DNA of 64,000 nucleotides, from the NCBI RefSeq assembly GCF_030700285.1, contig NZ_JAUYZJ010000005.1:157671-221670 (forward strand), in the 5' to 3' direction. The notes under the pieces were generated by a model. It was not told where the DNA came from, did no database searches, and saw nothing but the letters and a program-made list of their open reading frames with translations. Below are positions 39,822-49,162 of this stretch, one piece after another. The translations under genes were made by a program, and so were the position numbers. The first letter of the stretch is position 1. The number at the start of each line of letters is the position of its first letter. Source of the DNA: Methylobacterium sp. NEAU K. GTDB taxonomy: Bacteria > Pseudomonadota > Alphaproteobacteria > Rhizobiales > Beijerinckiaceae.

Positions 39822-40435
39822 TGCTCACCGATCTCGCGACCCCGGCCGTCCTCGGCGGCCTCACCCTCGGCTACGCCCTGGGCTCGATCCCGTTCGGCCT
39901 TATCCTGACACGGTTCGCCGGCCTCGGCGACGTGCGGGCGATCGGCTCCGGCAATATCGGCGCCACCAACGTGCTGCGCACAGGCCGGAAGGGACTCGCC
40001 GCCGCGACCCTGCTGGGCGATGCCCTGAAGGGCACGGCGGCGGTGCTGATCGCCAAGACTCTGGGTGGGGATCTCGCCGAGGGTCCGGCAATGGCCGCCG
40101 GTCTCGGAGCCTTCCTGGGTCACCTCTTCCCGGTTTGGCTCGGCTTCCGGGGCGGCAAGGGTGTGGCGACCTTCATCGGCGTTCTCCTCGCCTTCAGCCC
40201 GCCGGCGCTGGGGGCATTCGCGGCGATCTGGCTCGGACTCGCCTTCGCGCTCAAGTACTCTTCGCTCGCCGCCCTGGCCGCCTCGGCGGCGACGCCCCTG
40301 GTGCTCTGGGCGCTCGGCGCGCCGACGCAAGCTGTGCTGTTCCTGGTGCTCGGGGCACTGCTATGGTGGAAGCACGCGCCCAACATCCGGCGGCTCGCGG
40401 CGGGCACCGAGGGGCGCATCGGCCAGAAGGGCTGA
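39821..40435 (+). CDS. plsY: Acyl-phosphate glycerol-3-phosphate acyltransferase
   Basis: A 204-residue inner-membrane enzyme that acylates glycerol 3-phosphate with acyl phosphate, the first step of phospholipid synthesis. Five hydrophobic helices are visible. The three conserved motifs are present: GSIPFGLIL followed by [16 protein letters not shown] (residues about 42-57), [19 protein letters not shown] (about 99-117) and KHAPNIRRL near the C-terminus. ATG 39821 overlaps the TGA of the upstream gene by one base (TGATG), indicating coupled translation. dprA follows after 51 bp. Confidence 0.97.
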   Translation: MLTDLATPAVLGGLTLGYALGSIPFGLILTRFAGLGDVRAIGSGNIGATNVLRTGRKGLAAATLLGDALKGTAAVLIAKTLGGDLAEGPAMAAGLGAFLGHLFPVWLGFRGGKGVATFIGVLLAFSPPALGAFAAIWLGLAFALKYSSLAALAASAATPLVLWALGAPTQAVLFLVLGALLWWKHAPNIRRLAAGTEGRIGQKG

Positions 40436-40486
40436 GCGTACACGCCTGACGGCACGGTCCTTCAAGGCGAATTCCTGGGGGCCGCC

Positions 40487-41713
40487 ATGCAGCTCACCGA
40501 TGCGCAGCGCCTCGACTGGCTGCGGTTGATCCGCACCGAAGGCGTCGGGCCGCGGACCTTCCGCGCCCTGATCAACCGCTTCGGTGGTGCCGCCGCGGCG
40601 TTGGACGCACTGCCGGATCTGACCCGGCGCCAAGGCCGGCGCGTCGCACCGCCGACCCGCGCGCAGGCCGAGGACGAGGTCGCTGCCCTGCACCGGCTCG
40701 GCGGCCGGCTGATCGCCACCGGCGAGACGACGTATCCGCGCCTGCTCCAGCTGACCGATGCGGCACCCCCGCTGATCGCCCTGCGGGGTGATCCTAAGAT
40801 CCTGAACCAACCCGCCATCGCGCTCGTCGGCTCGCGCAACGCCTCCACGGCGGGGCTCGCCTTCACGGAGCGCCTCGCCCGCGGCCTCGGTGCGGCCGGG
40901 CTGGCGGTGGTGTCCGGCCTCGCCCGCGGGATCGACGCGCGGGCCCACAAGGCGAGCCTCGAGACCGGCACCGTCGCGGTGATGGCCGGCGGCCAGGACC
41001 GAATCTACCCGCCGAGTCACGCCGCCCTGGTCGACGCGATCCTGGAGGCGGGTGGTGCGGTCCTCGCCGAGATGCCGATGGGCTGGGAGGCGCGCGGACG
41101 CGACTTCCCGCGGCGCAACCGGATCATCTCCGGGGTGTCCTACGGCACGGTGGTCGTTGAGGCCGCGCGCCGCTCGGGGTCCCTCATCACGGCCCGCTAC
41201 GCCCTGGAGCAGAACCGCGAGGTGTTCGCGGTCCCCGGCTCGCCGCTCGACCCGCGGGCGGAGGGCACCAATGACCTCATCCGCCAGGGCGCCACGCTCG
41301 TGGCTGAAACGTCCCACGTGCTCGACGTAATCGGCCCGATCATCGAGCGCGGCCCCGATCCCGATGCCGCGCCCGCGCGCAAGTGGCCGGACCTCGCGGA
41401 GCAGCCGGATTTCTGGGACGAGATCGAGCTGGAGCCGCGCCCGAGCCCGGTGGATGGCACGGCTCCGCTGGTCCTCCTCGGCTTCGGCCTCCGGCCGCAG
41501 GGCGATCCGGACGCGCCGGACCACGCTGCCGAGCCCGCCGATGATCGCGAACGGATCCTCGCCCTGCTGGGCCCGAGCCCGGTCGGCACGGACGAGCTCG
41601 CGCGGAGCGCCGGCGTCGGCGCCCGGGTCGTGCAGACCGTACTGCTGGAGCTGGAACTCGACGGCCGGATCGAACGGCACGGAAGCGGAGCCGTATCGCT
41701 CGTCAGTCGTTGA
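40487..41713 (+). CDS. dprA: DNA processing protein DprA
   Basis: A 408-residue protein that loads RecA on incoming single-stranded DNA during transformation. Order: N-terminal helical SAM-like domain (about 1-75), Rossmann-like DprA domain (about 80-300) with [33 protein letters not shown] and [28 protein letters not shown] elements (core at residues 222-245), and a C-terminal winged-helix region (about 345-408). The linker at about 300-345 is long and charged. Length is slightly above average. It converges with ruvX, the two coding regions overlapping by 11 bp. Confidence 0.95.
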   Translation: MQLTDAQRLDWLRLIRTEGVGPRTFRALINRFGGAAAALDALPDLTRRQGRRVAPPTRAQAEDEVAALHRLGGRLIATGETTYPRLLQLTDAAPPLIALRGDPKILNQPAIALVGSRNASTAGLAFTERLARGLGAAGLAVVSGLARGIDARAHKASLETGTVAVMAGGQDRIYPPSHAALVDAILEAGGAVLAEMPMGWEARGRDFPRRNRIISGVSYGTVVVEAARRSGSLITARYALEQNREVFAVPGSPLDPRAEGTNDLIRQGATLVAETSHVLDVIGPIIERGPDPDAAPARKWPDLAEQPDFWDEIELEPRPSPVDGTAPLVLLGFGLRPQGDPDAPDHAAEPADDRERILALLGPSPVGTDELARSAGVGARVVQTVLLELELDGRIERHGSGAVSLVSR

Positions 41714-42203
41714 CCGGATCCTCGCCCGATTCGGCGTCAGCGAGGTTGCGCATGACGTCGAGGCAGCCCTGCAGGATGTAGGCGGCGGCGAGCTTGTCCA
41801 CGAGTTGGCCTCGCCGCGCCCGCGAGGCGTCGGCCTCGATCAGCGCGCGGGTCACCACGGCGGTCGACAGGCGCTCGTCGAAGAAGACGTGGGGCAGGTC
41901 CAGGATCGGCTTGAGGTTGCGCATGAAGGCCCGGGTCGACTGCACCCGCGGACCTTCGCTGCCATCCATGTTGAGCGGCAGGCCGATCACGAGGCCGCCG
42001 ACAGCGTGCTGCCGGCAGAGCGCGGCGAGCCGCTGCGCGTCCGGGGTAAACTTCACACGGCGGATCGTCTCCAGCGGCGTCGCGATCTGCCGTCCGAGGT
42101 CCGAGAGGGCGAGCCCGATCGTCTTGGTGCCGAGGTCGATCCCGATCAGCCGGGCGCCCCCCCGCGAAGCTGCCGCGAAGGCGCGAATCTCATCGAAGTT
42201 CAT
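41703..42203 (-). CDS. ruvX: YqgF/RuvX-type Holliday junction resolvase-like protein
   Basis: A 166-residue RNase H-fold protein. [16 protein letters not shown] (residues 20-35) holds the first catalytic Asp; [22 protein letters not shown] with the acidic pair, and the final [14 protein letters not shown] with the third Asp complete the active site. In bacteria it acts in the processing of 16S pre-rRNA 5' ends and has been proposed as a junction resolvase. Its stop lies inside the dprA 3' end. The SUKH-like gene lies just upstream on the same strand (8-bp gap). Confidence 0.93.
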   Translation of the reverse strand: MNFDEIRAFAAASRGGARLIGIDLGTKTIGLALSDLGRQIATPLETIRRVKFTPDAQRLAALCRQHAVGGLVIGLPLNMDGSEGPRVQSTRAFMRNLKPILDLPHVFFDERLSTAVVTRALIEADASRARRGQLVDKLAAAYILQGCLDVMRNLADAESGEDPVND

Positions 42204-42211
42204 GGTCCCGC

Positions 42212-42778
42212 CTACGCGACGCAGCCGCCCCGCGCCAGGGTCGCTTCGCTGATCCCCTCGAAGCTGGCGGGCAAAGGCTCCATTCCCGGCCCGAGGACCA
42301 GCGCGGCACCGGGGCCGGTCACCCGGCCGAAGAAATCGGCCAAGCTCTCGCCGCCGAAGCGGATCGTCTCGAGATCAGGCGCGAGCAGCCAGACATCGTA
42401 TTCCTCTCCGGTCCCGGAGACGTCCCAGAACAGGAAGCTGCCATCCTCGCCCGCGCCGAAGAAGCAGCCGCGCTCGATCATGGCCGGATCCCCGCCCTCG
42501 ACCTCGAAGTGATGCGGCTCGGCGCCGTCCTCCAGCTTCTGGACGGCACTGCCGACGCTGTAGGCGATGATTCCGGCCTGGGTCGCCAGATCGCAGGGCT
42601 CGAACGGCGCCGGCACCGCGACGCGGAACTGCGCCCCCGCCACGCCGATTCCGCAGGTCTCGCAGAAGCTGCGGTACGAGGCGGGCAGGGGAAAGCCCAG
42701 CTCAGCCGCGGCCTGATCCAGGGCCGCCGGTCCAGCCGTGAAACCCGGCGACAGGTTCTCGAAAACCCGTTCCCACAT
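42212..42778 (-). CDS. SMI1/KNR4 (SUKH-like) family protein
   Basis: A 188-residue cytoplasmic protein. The first half has the SUKH pattern: an N-terminal WERVF helix, [26 protein letters not shown] (core at residues 22-47, a LP.SYR.F sequence), and later [16 protein letters not shown], then a [13 protein letters not shown] helix. SUKH proteins include many toxin-immunity proteins as well as housekeeping regulators. No toxin gene is adjacent. ATG 42778 has GGAG at 8-nt spacing; a GTG 21 nt upstream is less likely. Eight bp separate its stop from the ruvX start. Confidence 0.7.
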   Translation of the reverse strand: MWERVFENLSPGFTAGPAALDQAAAELGFPLPASYRSFCETCGIGVAGAQFRVAVPAPFEPCDLATQAGIIAYSVGSAVQKLEDGAEPHHFEVEGGDPAMIERGCFFGAGEDGSFLFWDVSGTGEEYDVWLLAPDLETIRFGGESLADFFGRVTGPGAALVLGPGMEPLPASFEGISEATLARGGCVA

Positions 42779-42949
42779 CGATCCCGCTCCGCCGTCCACA
42801 GTCTTGATGCACTCCGCAGATCGCCCCCGGTGCGCACGGAGCCGTTCGCGAATAGGTAGGTTAAGATTTCGTTAATCCACGCATCGGGTACCGCCTTGTC
42901 GATGATCGGCCAGCCCACCTCCACCGCTCAGACCTGCCGCAGCCGCACC

Positions 42950-43090
42950 ATGACCAGGAAGCAGTGCTGGATTCTGCTGCTTGCCTTCGAGGTCCTGGTC
43001 TTCGGCTTCGCCCAATCCGTGTACCGGCCGGTGCGGCAGGCCGGGATCACCATCGAGATGTCGGTGAAGCCGAACCACGTGGTGACCTGA
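42950..43090 (+). CDS. Small single-span membrane protein, 46 aa
   Basis: Not a recognised family. The sequence begins MTRKQCWILLLAFEVLVFG, giving one membrane helix (about residues 6-22) with a positive N-terminus, followed by a polar tail with VYRPVRQAG and IEMSVKPNHVVT. Third codon positions are strongly GC (ctg, gtc, ttc, gcc, atc), which is unlikely by chance in this stretch. The frame is open to 42896 but ATG 42950 is the natural start. It lies alone 212 bp before gatC. A short secreted or membrane-anchored peptide is the best description. Confidence 0.5.
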   Translation: MTRKQCWILLLAFEVLVFGFAQSVYRPVRQAGITIEMSVKPNHVVT

Positions 43091-43302
43091 TCCGGTCCAG
43101 GCATGGCACCGTGTCGGAGAATACACCGGCGGCGGTAGATCGCCGGTTGCAATCGCTCGCGGCCCGGTCGCGTCCACAGCGGACGCCGAGGGCGGCCCGC
43201 ATCGTGCGGCAACGCTTCACCTGCGTTGCGGCCCGCCGAAGGCCGGTGCTATAGCCCGACCGGCCGCGGGGAAGCCTCCCGGGCAGGGACGAACGGGACG
43301 GC

Positions 43303-43590
43303 ATGTCGGTCGACGAGAAGACGGTTCGGCGCATCGCGCATCTGGCGCGGATCGCGGTCACCGACGACGAAGTCGGCCCGCTGCAAGGGGAGCTGAACGC
43401 GATCCTGGCCTTCGTCGAGCAGCTCGGCACAGTTGACGTGACGGGGGTGGAGCCGATGACCTCGGTGACGCCGATGGCGATGAAGAAGCGCGAGGACGTG
43501 GTCACCGAGGGCGGCCGTGCCGCCGACGTGGTCGCCAACGCCCCCGAGACCGAGGACAATTACTTCCTGGTCCCGAAGGTGGTCGAGTAG
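43303..43590 (+). CDS. gatC: Asp/Glu-tRNA amidotransferase subunit C
   Basis: A 95-residue subunit that wraps around GatA and stabilises the GatCAB complex, which amidates Glu-tRNA(Gln) and/or Asp-tRNA(Asn). Motifs are [17 protein letters not shown] near the N-terminus, [21 protein letters not shown] (centred on residue 35) and the C-terminal [14 protein letters not shown], all standard. It is first in gatC-gatA-(membrane protein)-gatB, 77 bp before gatA. Confidence 0.96.
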   Translation: MSVDEKTVRRIAHLARIAVTDDEVGPLQGELNAILAFVEQLGTVDVTGVEPMTSVTPMAMKKREDVVTEGGRAADVVANAPETEDNYFLVPKVVE

Positions 43591-43667
43591 GCCGGTCACG
43601 GCTGCGGCCTTCAGCGGACGGGATTTCTGGCGGGCAGGCGCGCAGCGCGCGCGAGGACGGGAACAGC

Positions 43668-45146
43668 GTGGATCCGAACGAACTCACCCTGGCCGAGGCG
43701 CGCGACGCCCTCAAGGCGAAGCGGATCTCGGCCCGCGAGCTGACGCAGGCGCATCTCGCCGCGATGGCCAGGGCCCGCGCGCTGAACGCCTTCCTGCTGG
43801 AAACGCCCGATCACGCCCTGAAGATGGCGGACGCGGCGGACCAAAAGATCGCGGCCGGCGCCGCACGCCCGCTGGAGGGTATCCCGCTGGGCATCAAGGA
43901 TCTGTTCTGCACCCACGGTGTCACGACGACGGCGGGCTCAAAGATCCTGCAGAGCTTCGAGCCGCATTACGAATCGGCGGTCTCCGCCAACCTGTGGCGC
44001 GACGGCGCGGTGATGCTGGGCAAGCTGAACCTCGACGAGTTCGCCATGGGCTCGTCCAACGAGACCAGCGCCTACGGCAACGTGATCTCGCCCTGGCGCC
44101 GCACAGGATCCGAGGCGCCGCTGGTGCCGGGCGGCTCCTCCGGCGGTTCGGCCGCCGCGGTCGCCGCGCGGCTCTGCCTCGGCGCCACCGCCACCGATAC
44201 CGGCGGCTCGATCCGCCAGCCCGCCGCCTTCACCGGCACGGTCGGAATCAAGCCGACCTACGGCCGCTGCTCGCGCTGGGGCACGGTGGCCTTCGCGTCG
44301 TCCCTCGACCAGGCCGGCCCGATCGCCCGCACGGTGCGCGACTGCGCGATCCTGCTCGGCTCGATGGCGGGCCCGGACGCTCGCGACACCACCTGCGTCG
44401 ACCTTCCGGTGCCCGACTTCGAGGCCGCGGTGAGCCGCGGCGTGAAGGGCCTCACCATCGGTATCCCGAAAGAATACCGGGTTGACGGCATGCCGGCCGA
44501 GATCCAGCGGCTCTGGGACGAGGGCGCCGCCTGGCTGAAGGTGGCAGGCGCGACGATCAGGGAGATCTCGCTGCCGCACACGTCCTACGCTCTGCCGGCC
44601 TACTACATCGTCGCCCCGGCGGAGGCCTCCTCGAATCTCGCCCGCTACGACGGCGTCCGCTACGGGCTGCGCGTGCCCGGCAAGGACATCGCCGGGATGT
44701 ACGAGAACACCCGCGCCGCCGGCTTCGGCCGCGAGGTGAAGCGCCGGATCATGATCGGCACCTACGTGCTCTCGGCCGGCTACTACGACGCCTATTACGT
44801 CCGCGCCCAGAAGATCCGAACCCTGATCAAGCGCGACTTCGAGCAGGCCTACGCGTCCGGAATCGACGCGATCCTGACCCCAGCGACGCCGTCTTCCGCC
44901 TTCGGCATCGGCGAGAAGGCCTCGGCCGACCCGGTGGAGATGTACCTCAACGACGTCTTCACCGTGACGGTGAACATGGCCGGCCTCCCTGGCATCGCAG
45001 TGCCGGCGGGCATCGACGGCCAGGGCCTGCCGCTGGGCCTCCAGCTGATCGGCCGGCCCTTCGACGAGGAGACGCTGTTCGCGGTCGCGCAGGTGATCGA
45101 GGATTCGGCCGGTCGGACCGTGCTGCCCGAGCCTTGGTGGGCATGA
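43668..45146 (+). CDS. gatA: Asp/Glu-tRNA amidotransferase subunit A
   Basis: The 492-residue glutaminase subunit that releases ammonia for tRNA amidation. The amidase-signature triad is Lys77 ([10 protein letters not shown]), Ser157 ([12 protein letters not shown]) and Ser181 ([11 protein letters not shown]). [15 protein letters not shown] segment before the serine loop is the usual alphaproteobacterial variant. The start is GTG 43668, about 13 nt after GAGGACGG. The stop TGA overlaps the ATG of the next small gene (ATGA). Confidence 0.97.
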   Translation: MDPNELTLAEARDALKAKRISARELTQAHLAAMARARALNAFLLETPDHALKMADAADQKIAAGAARPLEGIPLGIKDLFCTHGVTTTAGSKILQSFEPHYESAVSANLWRDGAVMLGKLNLDEFAMGSSNETSAYGNVISPWRRTGSEAPLVPGGSSGGSAAAVAARLCLGATATDTGGSIRQPAAFTGTVGIKPTYGRCSRWGTVAFASSLDQAGPIARTVRDCAILLGSMAGPDARDTTCVDLPVPDFEAAVSRGVKGLTIGIPKEYRVDGMPAEIQRLWDEGAAWLKVAGATIREISLPHTSYALPAYYIVAPAEASSNLARYDGVRYGLRVPGKDIAGMYENTRAAGFGREVKRRIMIGTYVLSAGYYDAYYVRAQKIRTLIKRDFEQAYASGIDAILTPATPSSAFGIGEKASADPVEMYLNDVFTVTVNMAGLPGIAVPAGIDGQGLPLGLQLIGRPFDEETLFAVAQVIEDSAGRTVLPEPWWA

Positions 45147-45442
45147 CCGTCCCGTACTATCCCTGGACGGTCTGGATTTGGGCCGCGTTCGATCCGGCGC
45201 TGATCGTGGTGGCGGTCTATCTCGGCTGGACCGCGAGCCAGTTCGGCAAGGTGTTCATCGCGGCGATCGCGGCGCTCGGATTCTCGGTCCTGTTCTCCTG
45301 GGCGGTGAGCGCGGCCGGGATCCCGTGGCCCGCCCCGATCACCCATGACGGGCCGACCTTCTTCCCGGTGCGGGCTATCGCAGCCCTGCTCTGGGCGATC
45401 CTCGGCTTCGGCGCCCGGCGGGCGATCGGACGCCGCGCTTGA
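45143..45442 (+). CDS. Small membrane protein between gatA and gatB, 99 aa
   Basis: The start ATG 45143 overlaps the gatA stop (ATGA), so translation is coupled. The protein has three hydrophobic stretches (about residues 10-32, 37-58 and 73-90) and a short basic C-terminus (RRAIGRRA). The [20 protein letters not shown] start is Trp/aromatic-rich. I do not recognise a domain. Being inside an amidotransferase operon it is probably co-expressed with GatCAB, but it need not act with it. gatB starts 200 bp later. Confidence 0.75.
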   Translation: MTVPYYPWTVWIWAAFDPALIVVAVYLGWTASQFGKVFIAAIAALGFSVLFSWAVSAAGIPWPAPITHDGPTFFPVRAIAALLWAILGFGARRAIGRRA

Positions 45443-45642
45443 TTTGTTCGCGGGGCGGCCCGTAAGTGTGGTCCGCACATCGAGAGCTTCGGCAGGCCCG
45501 TCATCCACATCGCGACCTCTTCCTGAGACGCCCGCGCAAGCGGGCCTCGAAGAAGCCCTCCTTCGAGGCTGCGGCGCAGCACCTCGGGACGAGGGTCCGG
45601 ATGGGATTGAACGGAGACCGCCCAACACCGGCCCGGACGACC

Positions 45643-47115
45643 ATGAACGCACCTGTCGACCCCAAGAAGCTGATCAAGGGCGGCCTGTACGATTGGGAGG
45701 TGATCGTCGGCATGGAGATCCACGCCCAGGTCTCCAGCCGGGCCAAGCTGTTCTCCGGCGCCTCGACGGAGTTTGGCGGCGAGCCGAACGACCACGTCTC
45801 GCTGGTGGATGCGGCGATGCCCGGCATGCTGCCGGTGATCAACGCGGAATGCGTCGCGCAGGCGGTCCGCACCGGCCTCGGTCTGAAGGCCAAGATCAAC
45901 CTGCGCTCGGTGTTCGACCGGAAGAACTATTTCTACCCGGACCTGCCGCAGGGCTACCAGATCTCGCAGTACAAGGATCCGATCGTCGGCGAAGGCGAAG
46001 TGCTGGTCGACATGGCCGACGGCAGCTCGATCACAGTGGGCATCGAGCGCCTCCACCTGGAGCAGGATGCCGGCAAATCGCTGCACGACCAGGATCCGCT
46101 GCGCAGCTTCGTCGACCTCAACCGCTCGGGCGTGGCGCTGATGGAGATCGTCTCCCGGCCGGACCTGCGCTCCTCGGAGGAGGCCAGGGCCTACGTCACC
46201 AAGCTGCGCACGATCCTGCGCTATCTCGGGACCTGCGACGGCGACATGGAGAAGGGGTCGCTGCGGGCCGACGTGAACGTCTCCGTGCGCCGCCCCGGCG
46301 AGCCCCTCGGCACGCGCTGCGAGATCAAGAACGTCAACTCGATCCGTTTCATCGGGCAGGCGATCGAGACCGAGGCGCGCCGCCAGATCGCGATCCTGGA
46401 GGATGGCGGCACGATCGACCAGGAGACGCGCCTGTTCGATCCGGGCAAGGGCGAGACCCGCTCGATGCGCTCCAAGGAAGAGGCGCACGATTACCGCTAC
46501 TTCCCCGATCCAGATCTGCTGCCGCTCGAATTCGACCAGGCCTACGTCGATGCGCTGGCCGAGGGCCTGCCCGAGCTGCCGGACGCCAAGAAGGCGCGGT
46601 TCGTCAAGGCGTTCGGCCTCTCGCCCTACGATGCCGGCGTGCTCGTGGCCGAGCGGGCCTCGGCCGACTATTACGAGGCGGTGGCCAAGGGCCGCGACGG
46701 CAAGGCCGCGGCCAATTGGGTGATCAACGAGCTGTTCGGGCGCCTGAACAAGGAGGGCCTCGCCATCGAGGCGACGCCGGTCTCGGCCGAGCAGCTCGGG
46801 GCAATCGTCGACCTGATCGGCGAGGGCGTGATCTCCGGCAAGATCGCCAAGGATCTGTTCGAGATCGTCTGGACCGAGGGCGGCGATCCGCGCGCCATCG
46901 TCGAGAGCCGCGGCATGAAGCAGGTGACCGACACCGGCGCCATCGAGGCGGCGATCGATCGGATCATCGCAGACAATCCCGACAAGGTCGCGCAGGCCAA
47001 GGAAAAGCCGACGCTGCTCGGCTGGTTCGTCGGCCAGACCATGAAGGCGACGGGCGGTAAGGCCAATCCGGCGGCCGTCAACGCGCTGCTGAAGGCGAAG
47101 CTCGGGATCGCCTGA
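45643..47115 (+). CDS. gatB: Asp/Glu-tRNA amidotransferase subunit B
   Basis: The 490-residue tRNA-binding and kinase subunit of Gat[26 protein letters not shown] lies at residues about 18-40 (start and metal site region), followed by [38 protein letters not shown], the [10 protein letters not shown] block and [16 protein letters not shown]. The C-terminal YqeY-like part ends in [18 protein letters not shown]. The frame is open to 45466; ATG 45643 gives the standard length. Confidence 0.98.
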   Translation: MNAPVDPKKLIKGGLYDWEVIVGMEIHAQVSSRAKLFSGASTEFGGEPNDHVSLVDAAMPGMLPVINAECVAQAVRTGLGLKAKINLRSVFDRKNYFYPDLPQGYQISQYKDPIVGEGEVLVDMADGSSITVGIERLHLEQDAGKSLHDQDPLRSFVDLNRSGVALMEIVSRPDLRSSEEARAYVTKLRTILRYLGTCDGDMEKGSLRADVNVSVRRPGEPLGTRCEIKNVNSIRFIGQAIETEARRQIAILEDGGTIDQETRLFDPGKGETRSMRSKEEAHDYRYFPDPDLLPLEFDQAYVDALAEGLPELPDAKKARFVKAFGLSPYDAGVLVAERASADYYEAVAKGRDGKAAANWVINELFGRLNKEGLAIEATPVSAEQLGAIVDLIGEGVISGKIAKDLFEIVWTEGGDPRAIVESRGMKQVTDTGAIEAAIDRIIADNPDKVAQAKEKPTLLGWFVGQTMKATGGKANPAAVNALLKAKLGIA

Positions 47116-47144
47116 GCGACCATGTGATCGCGACATGACCGTAT

Positions 47145-47164
47145 CCCGGCGCGGCGTCGCCGGG
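47145..47164 (+). terminator. Candidate hairpin after gatB
   Basis: A perfect 7-bp repeat CCCGGCG/CGCCGGG with a 6-nt loop lies 29 nt after the gatB stop. There is no T-tract, so termination is plausible but not proven. The remainder of the gap up to 47639 holds no supported gene; another short palindrome, GCCGGT/ACCGGC, lies at 47582-47596 just after the end of the minus-strand small gene. Confidence 0.35.
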
Positions 47165-47639
47165 CGGGTGAGGGCCGATCATGTCCAGGATAGAAAAACC
47201 GTGGCGAAAGCGGCTCAAAGTGGGGCCTTTCGCGCATTCGAAGTCGTGCCGAGTCGGCCGCTTCTGCGCCCCTGGGGCCGCTTCCGTCCGGTGTCCGTCT
47301 GTAGGGCCGCTGAATTCCGGGCCGAACCTATCCCGAAACCGTCGAGGCGGCTTTCTGCTGCGGTGGAGTCATGCCTGTCTCCCTCAGCGTCCATGGCTGC
47401 TCGAACACAACTCATTCCAGATGAGCTGGGCTTTTAGCCAATCCGTGCCCGCTTTCGCGCGGCACGGTTGAAGACTGCGCCGGCTTCAGAGGCCCGTCAA
47501 TACCGAAATGACGGCCGCGCCAACGTTTCTCTGATCTACCGTCGATGTTGCGGGAGGCGGCCCCACCGATCACGTCTTTGTGCCGGTGAAACCGGCGGTG
47601 CGGCACATCTACATCGTGCCCATCCCAGTCGACCGCGAT

Positions 47640-47804
47640 CTACTTGCCGGCGCCCATGTTGTTCTCCACCAGGAAGCGGATACCACGGTCGGAGGACTCG
47701 TCCGTGTCCCCGCGCAGATCGACGCTGTCGGCCTTCTTCGGGGCAGCCGCTGCCGGGCCGACGGAAAGCAACACGGCGGCGGTACAGAATGCGGTCCGAA
47801 ACAT
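47640..47804 (-). CDS. Small secreted protein, 54 aa
   Basis: A short gene on the minus strand: ATG 47804, TAG at 47640-47642. The first 21 residues are a clean signal peptide (MFRTAFCTAAVLLSVGPAAA, cleavage before APKK). The mature part of about 33 residues is charged: KADSVDLRGDTDESSDRG then IRFLVENNMGAGK. AGAGAG lies 6 nt before the ATG, and third positions are GC-rich. It lies 84 bp downstream of the HlyD gene, on the same strand, so it may be the last gene of the efflux operon. No known family recognised. Confidence 0.6.
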   Translation of the reverse strand: MFRTAFCTAAVLLSVGPAAAAPKKADSVDLRGDTDESSDRGIRFLVENNMGAGK

Positions 47805-47888
47805 GGACGTCTCTCTTGTCGGTGCGCTCTCGTCGCCGTCCGGGACAAACGCGGCGAGTCGTCGGCCGTGTCCCGAGCATCCGTGGGC

Positions 47889-48944
47889 TCAGCGCCTTTC
47901 GGCTTCGACCTGTGCGGCGGTCTCGTTCGACATCAGGCCCGAGACGCGGTTGCGCAGGTCGGCGAACCACGCAGGCGCCGGTGCGCGGCCGTTGCCCGCC
48001 ACCACGGTGGCGGTCATGCCGGCGACCAGGGGCACCTCGGTCGGCACGTGGTCGATGCGGATGCGGACCGGAACGCGCTGGGCGAGCCGGACCCAGGTGT
48101 AGACCGGGTTCACGTCCGGCAGGCCCTGGGTGCTCGCGGCGGCGTTGGCCGTGGAGATGCCCAGGGTGATGCTCTCGACGGTACCGGAGAGATGGGGGCT
48201 GTAGCCCATCAGCTGGATGTCGGCCGGGTCGCCCACGTGGATGTTGGCCATCTTGGTCTCTTCGAAATAGCCGTCGATCCAGTAGGAATCCGTGTCGATG
48301 ACGCTGATGTTCGAGGTGCCGGTACGGGCGTAATCGCCGACCCGCATCAGCAGATTCGTGACGCGGCCGTTCACGGTCGATCGCACCTGCGTCCGTTCGA
48401 GGTTGATCTTGGCCTGGCGCAGCTGGGCCCGGGCGCTCTCCAGCGCCGCCTCGGCGATCTTGGCCGTCCCGGCATATTGCTGCTTCTCCTCCACCGAGGT
48501 GGAGACCGTGGTGAGCGCCTGCCGCCGGGCGGACTGAGCGTTCTTCACCTGGAGGTCGGCTTCGCGGTTCCTCACCTCGGCATCCGCTGACGTGACCGCG
48601 ACCTCGAAATCGATCGGATCGATCACGTAGAGCACGTCCCCGATGAGGACCACCTGGTTGTCGTGGACGCGAAGCTCGACGATCTGTCCGGCGACCTGGG
48701 GGGCGATGTTGGCGACCTGCACGCGCACCCTGCCGTCGCGCGTCCAGGGCGCTGCGACGTAGAACTCCCAGACGAACGCCGCCGCGGCGCACGCGAAGAG
48801 CATGATCACGCCGGTCGCGGCGAGGCGGAAGACCTTTGCGGCACGGCCTCGCTGCCGGGAGAGCAACGGCGGATCATCCCGGTGCCCGGCCCCTTCCCGG
48901 TAAGGGGGCTTGGGATCGTCCTCGTCGGCGGTGGTGGCGGGCAT
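47889..48944 (-). CDS. HlyD-family efflux adaptor subunit
   Basis: A 351-residue periplasmic adaptor of the EmrA/AaeA type. After a charged N-terminal tail (1-37) one membrane helix (about 40-62) anchors it. Then come a lipoyl/barrel segment (RVRVQVANIAPQVAGQIVEL and VHDNQVV; core residues 75-100), a helical hairpin (about 115-185), and the second half-lipoyl segment RSTVNGRVTNLLMRVGDYA. It would join the inner-membrane FUSC pump to an outer-membrane factor. Its ATG directly abuts the DUF1656 stop (TAG|ATG). The outer-membrane factor is not encoded here. Confidence 0.92.
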   Translation of the reverse strand: MPATTADEDDPKPPYREGAGHRDDPPLLSRQRGRAAKVFRLAATGVIMLFACAAAAFVWEFYVAAPWTRDGRVRVQVANIAPQVAGQIVELRVHDNQVVLIGDVLYVIDPIDFEVAVTSADAEVRNREADLQVKNAQSARRQALTTVSTSVEEKQQYAGTAKIAEAALESARAQLRQAKINLERTQVRSTVNGRVTNLLMRVGDYARTGTSNISVIDTDSYWIDGYFEETKMANIHVGDPADIQLMGYSPHLSGTVESITLGISTANAAASTQGLPDVNPVYTWVRLAQRVPVRIRIDHVPTEVPLVAGMTATVVAGNGRAPAPAWFADLRNRVSGLMSNETAAQVEAERR

Positions 48945-49139
48945 CTAGATGAACGCAATCAGGAGAGCGAGGACGCAGACGTAGATTCCGGCCTCGGCGA
49001 GCGGGGCATTGGCGACGTAGCGGCTGAAGCGGATGCGGGCAAAGAACCACCGCAGGACGAGGAGAATCGCGAAGGCGGCCAGCGCGTAGGCGACGAACGA
49101 TGAGATCAGTACCCCGCCGATATGGATGTCCTCGTACAT
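48945..49139 (-). CDS. DUF1656 small membrane protein
   Basis: A 64-residue protein with two hydrophobic helices (about residues 14-30 and 46-63) and the DUF1656 pattern, with EDIHIGGVLISSF at the start and RWFFARIRFSRYV in the middle. It is the AaeX-like component that accompanies HlyD/FUSC efflux systems; its mechanistic role is not settled. It lies 23 bp after the FUSC gene and abuts the HlyD gene with no spacer. Confidence 0.88.
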   Translation of the reverse strand: MYEDIHIGGVLISSFVAYALAAFAILLVLRWFFARIRFSRYVANAPLAEAGIYVCVLALLIAFI

Positions 49140-49162
49140 GCCGGCCCGAATAACCCCTTGCG

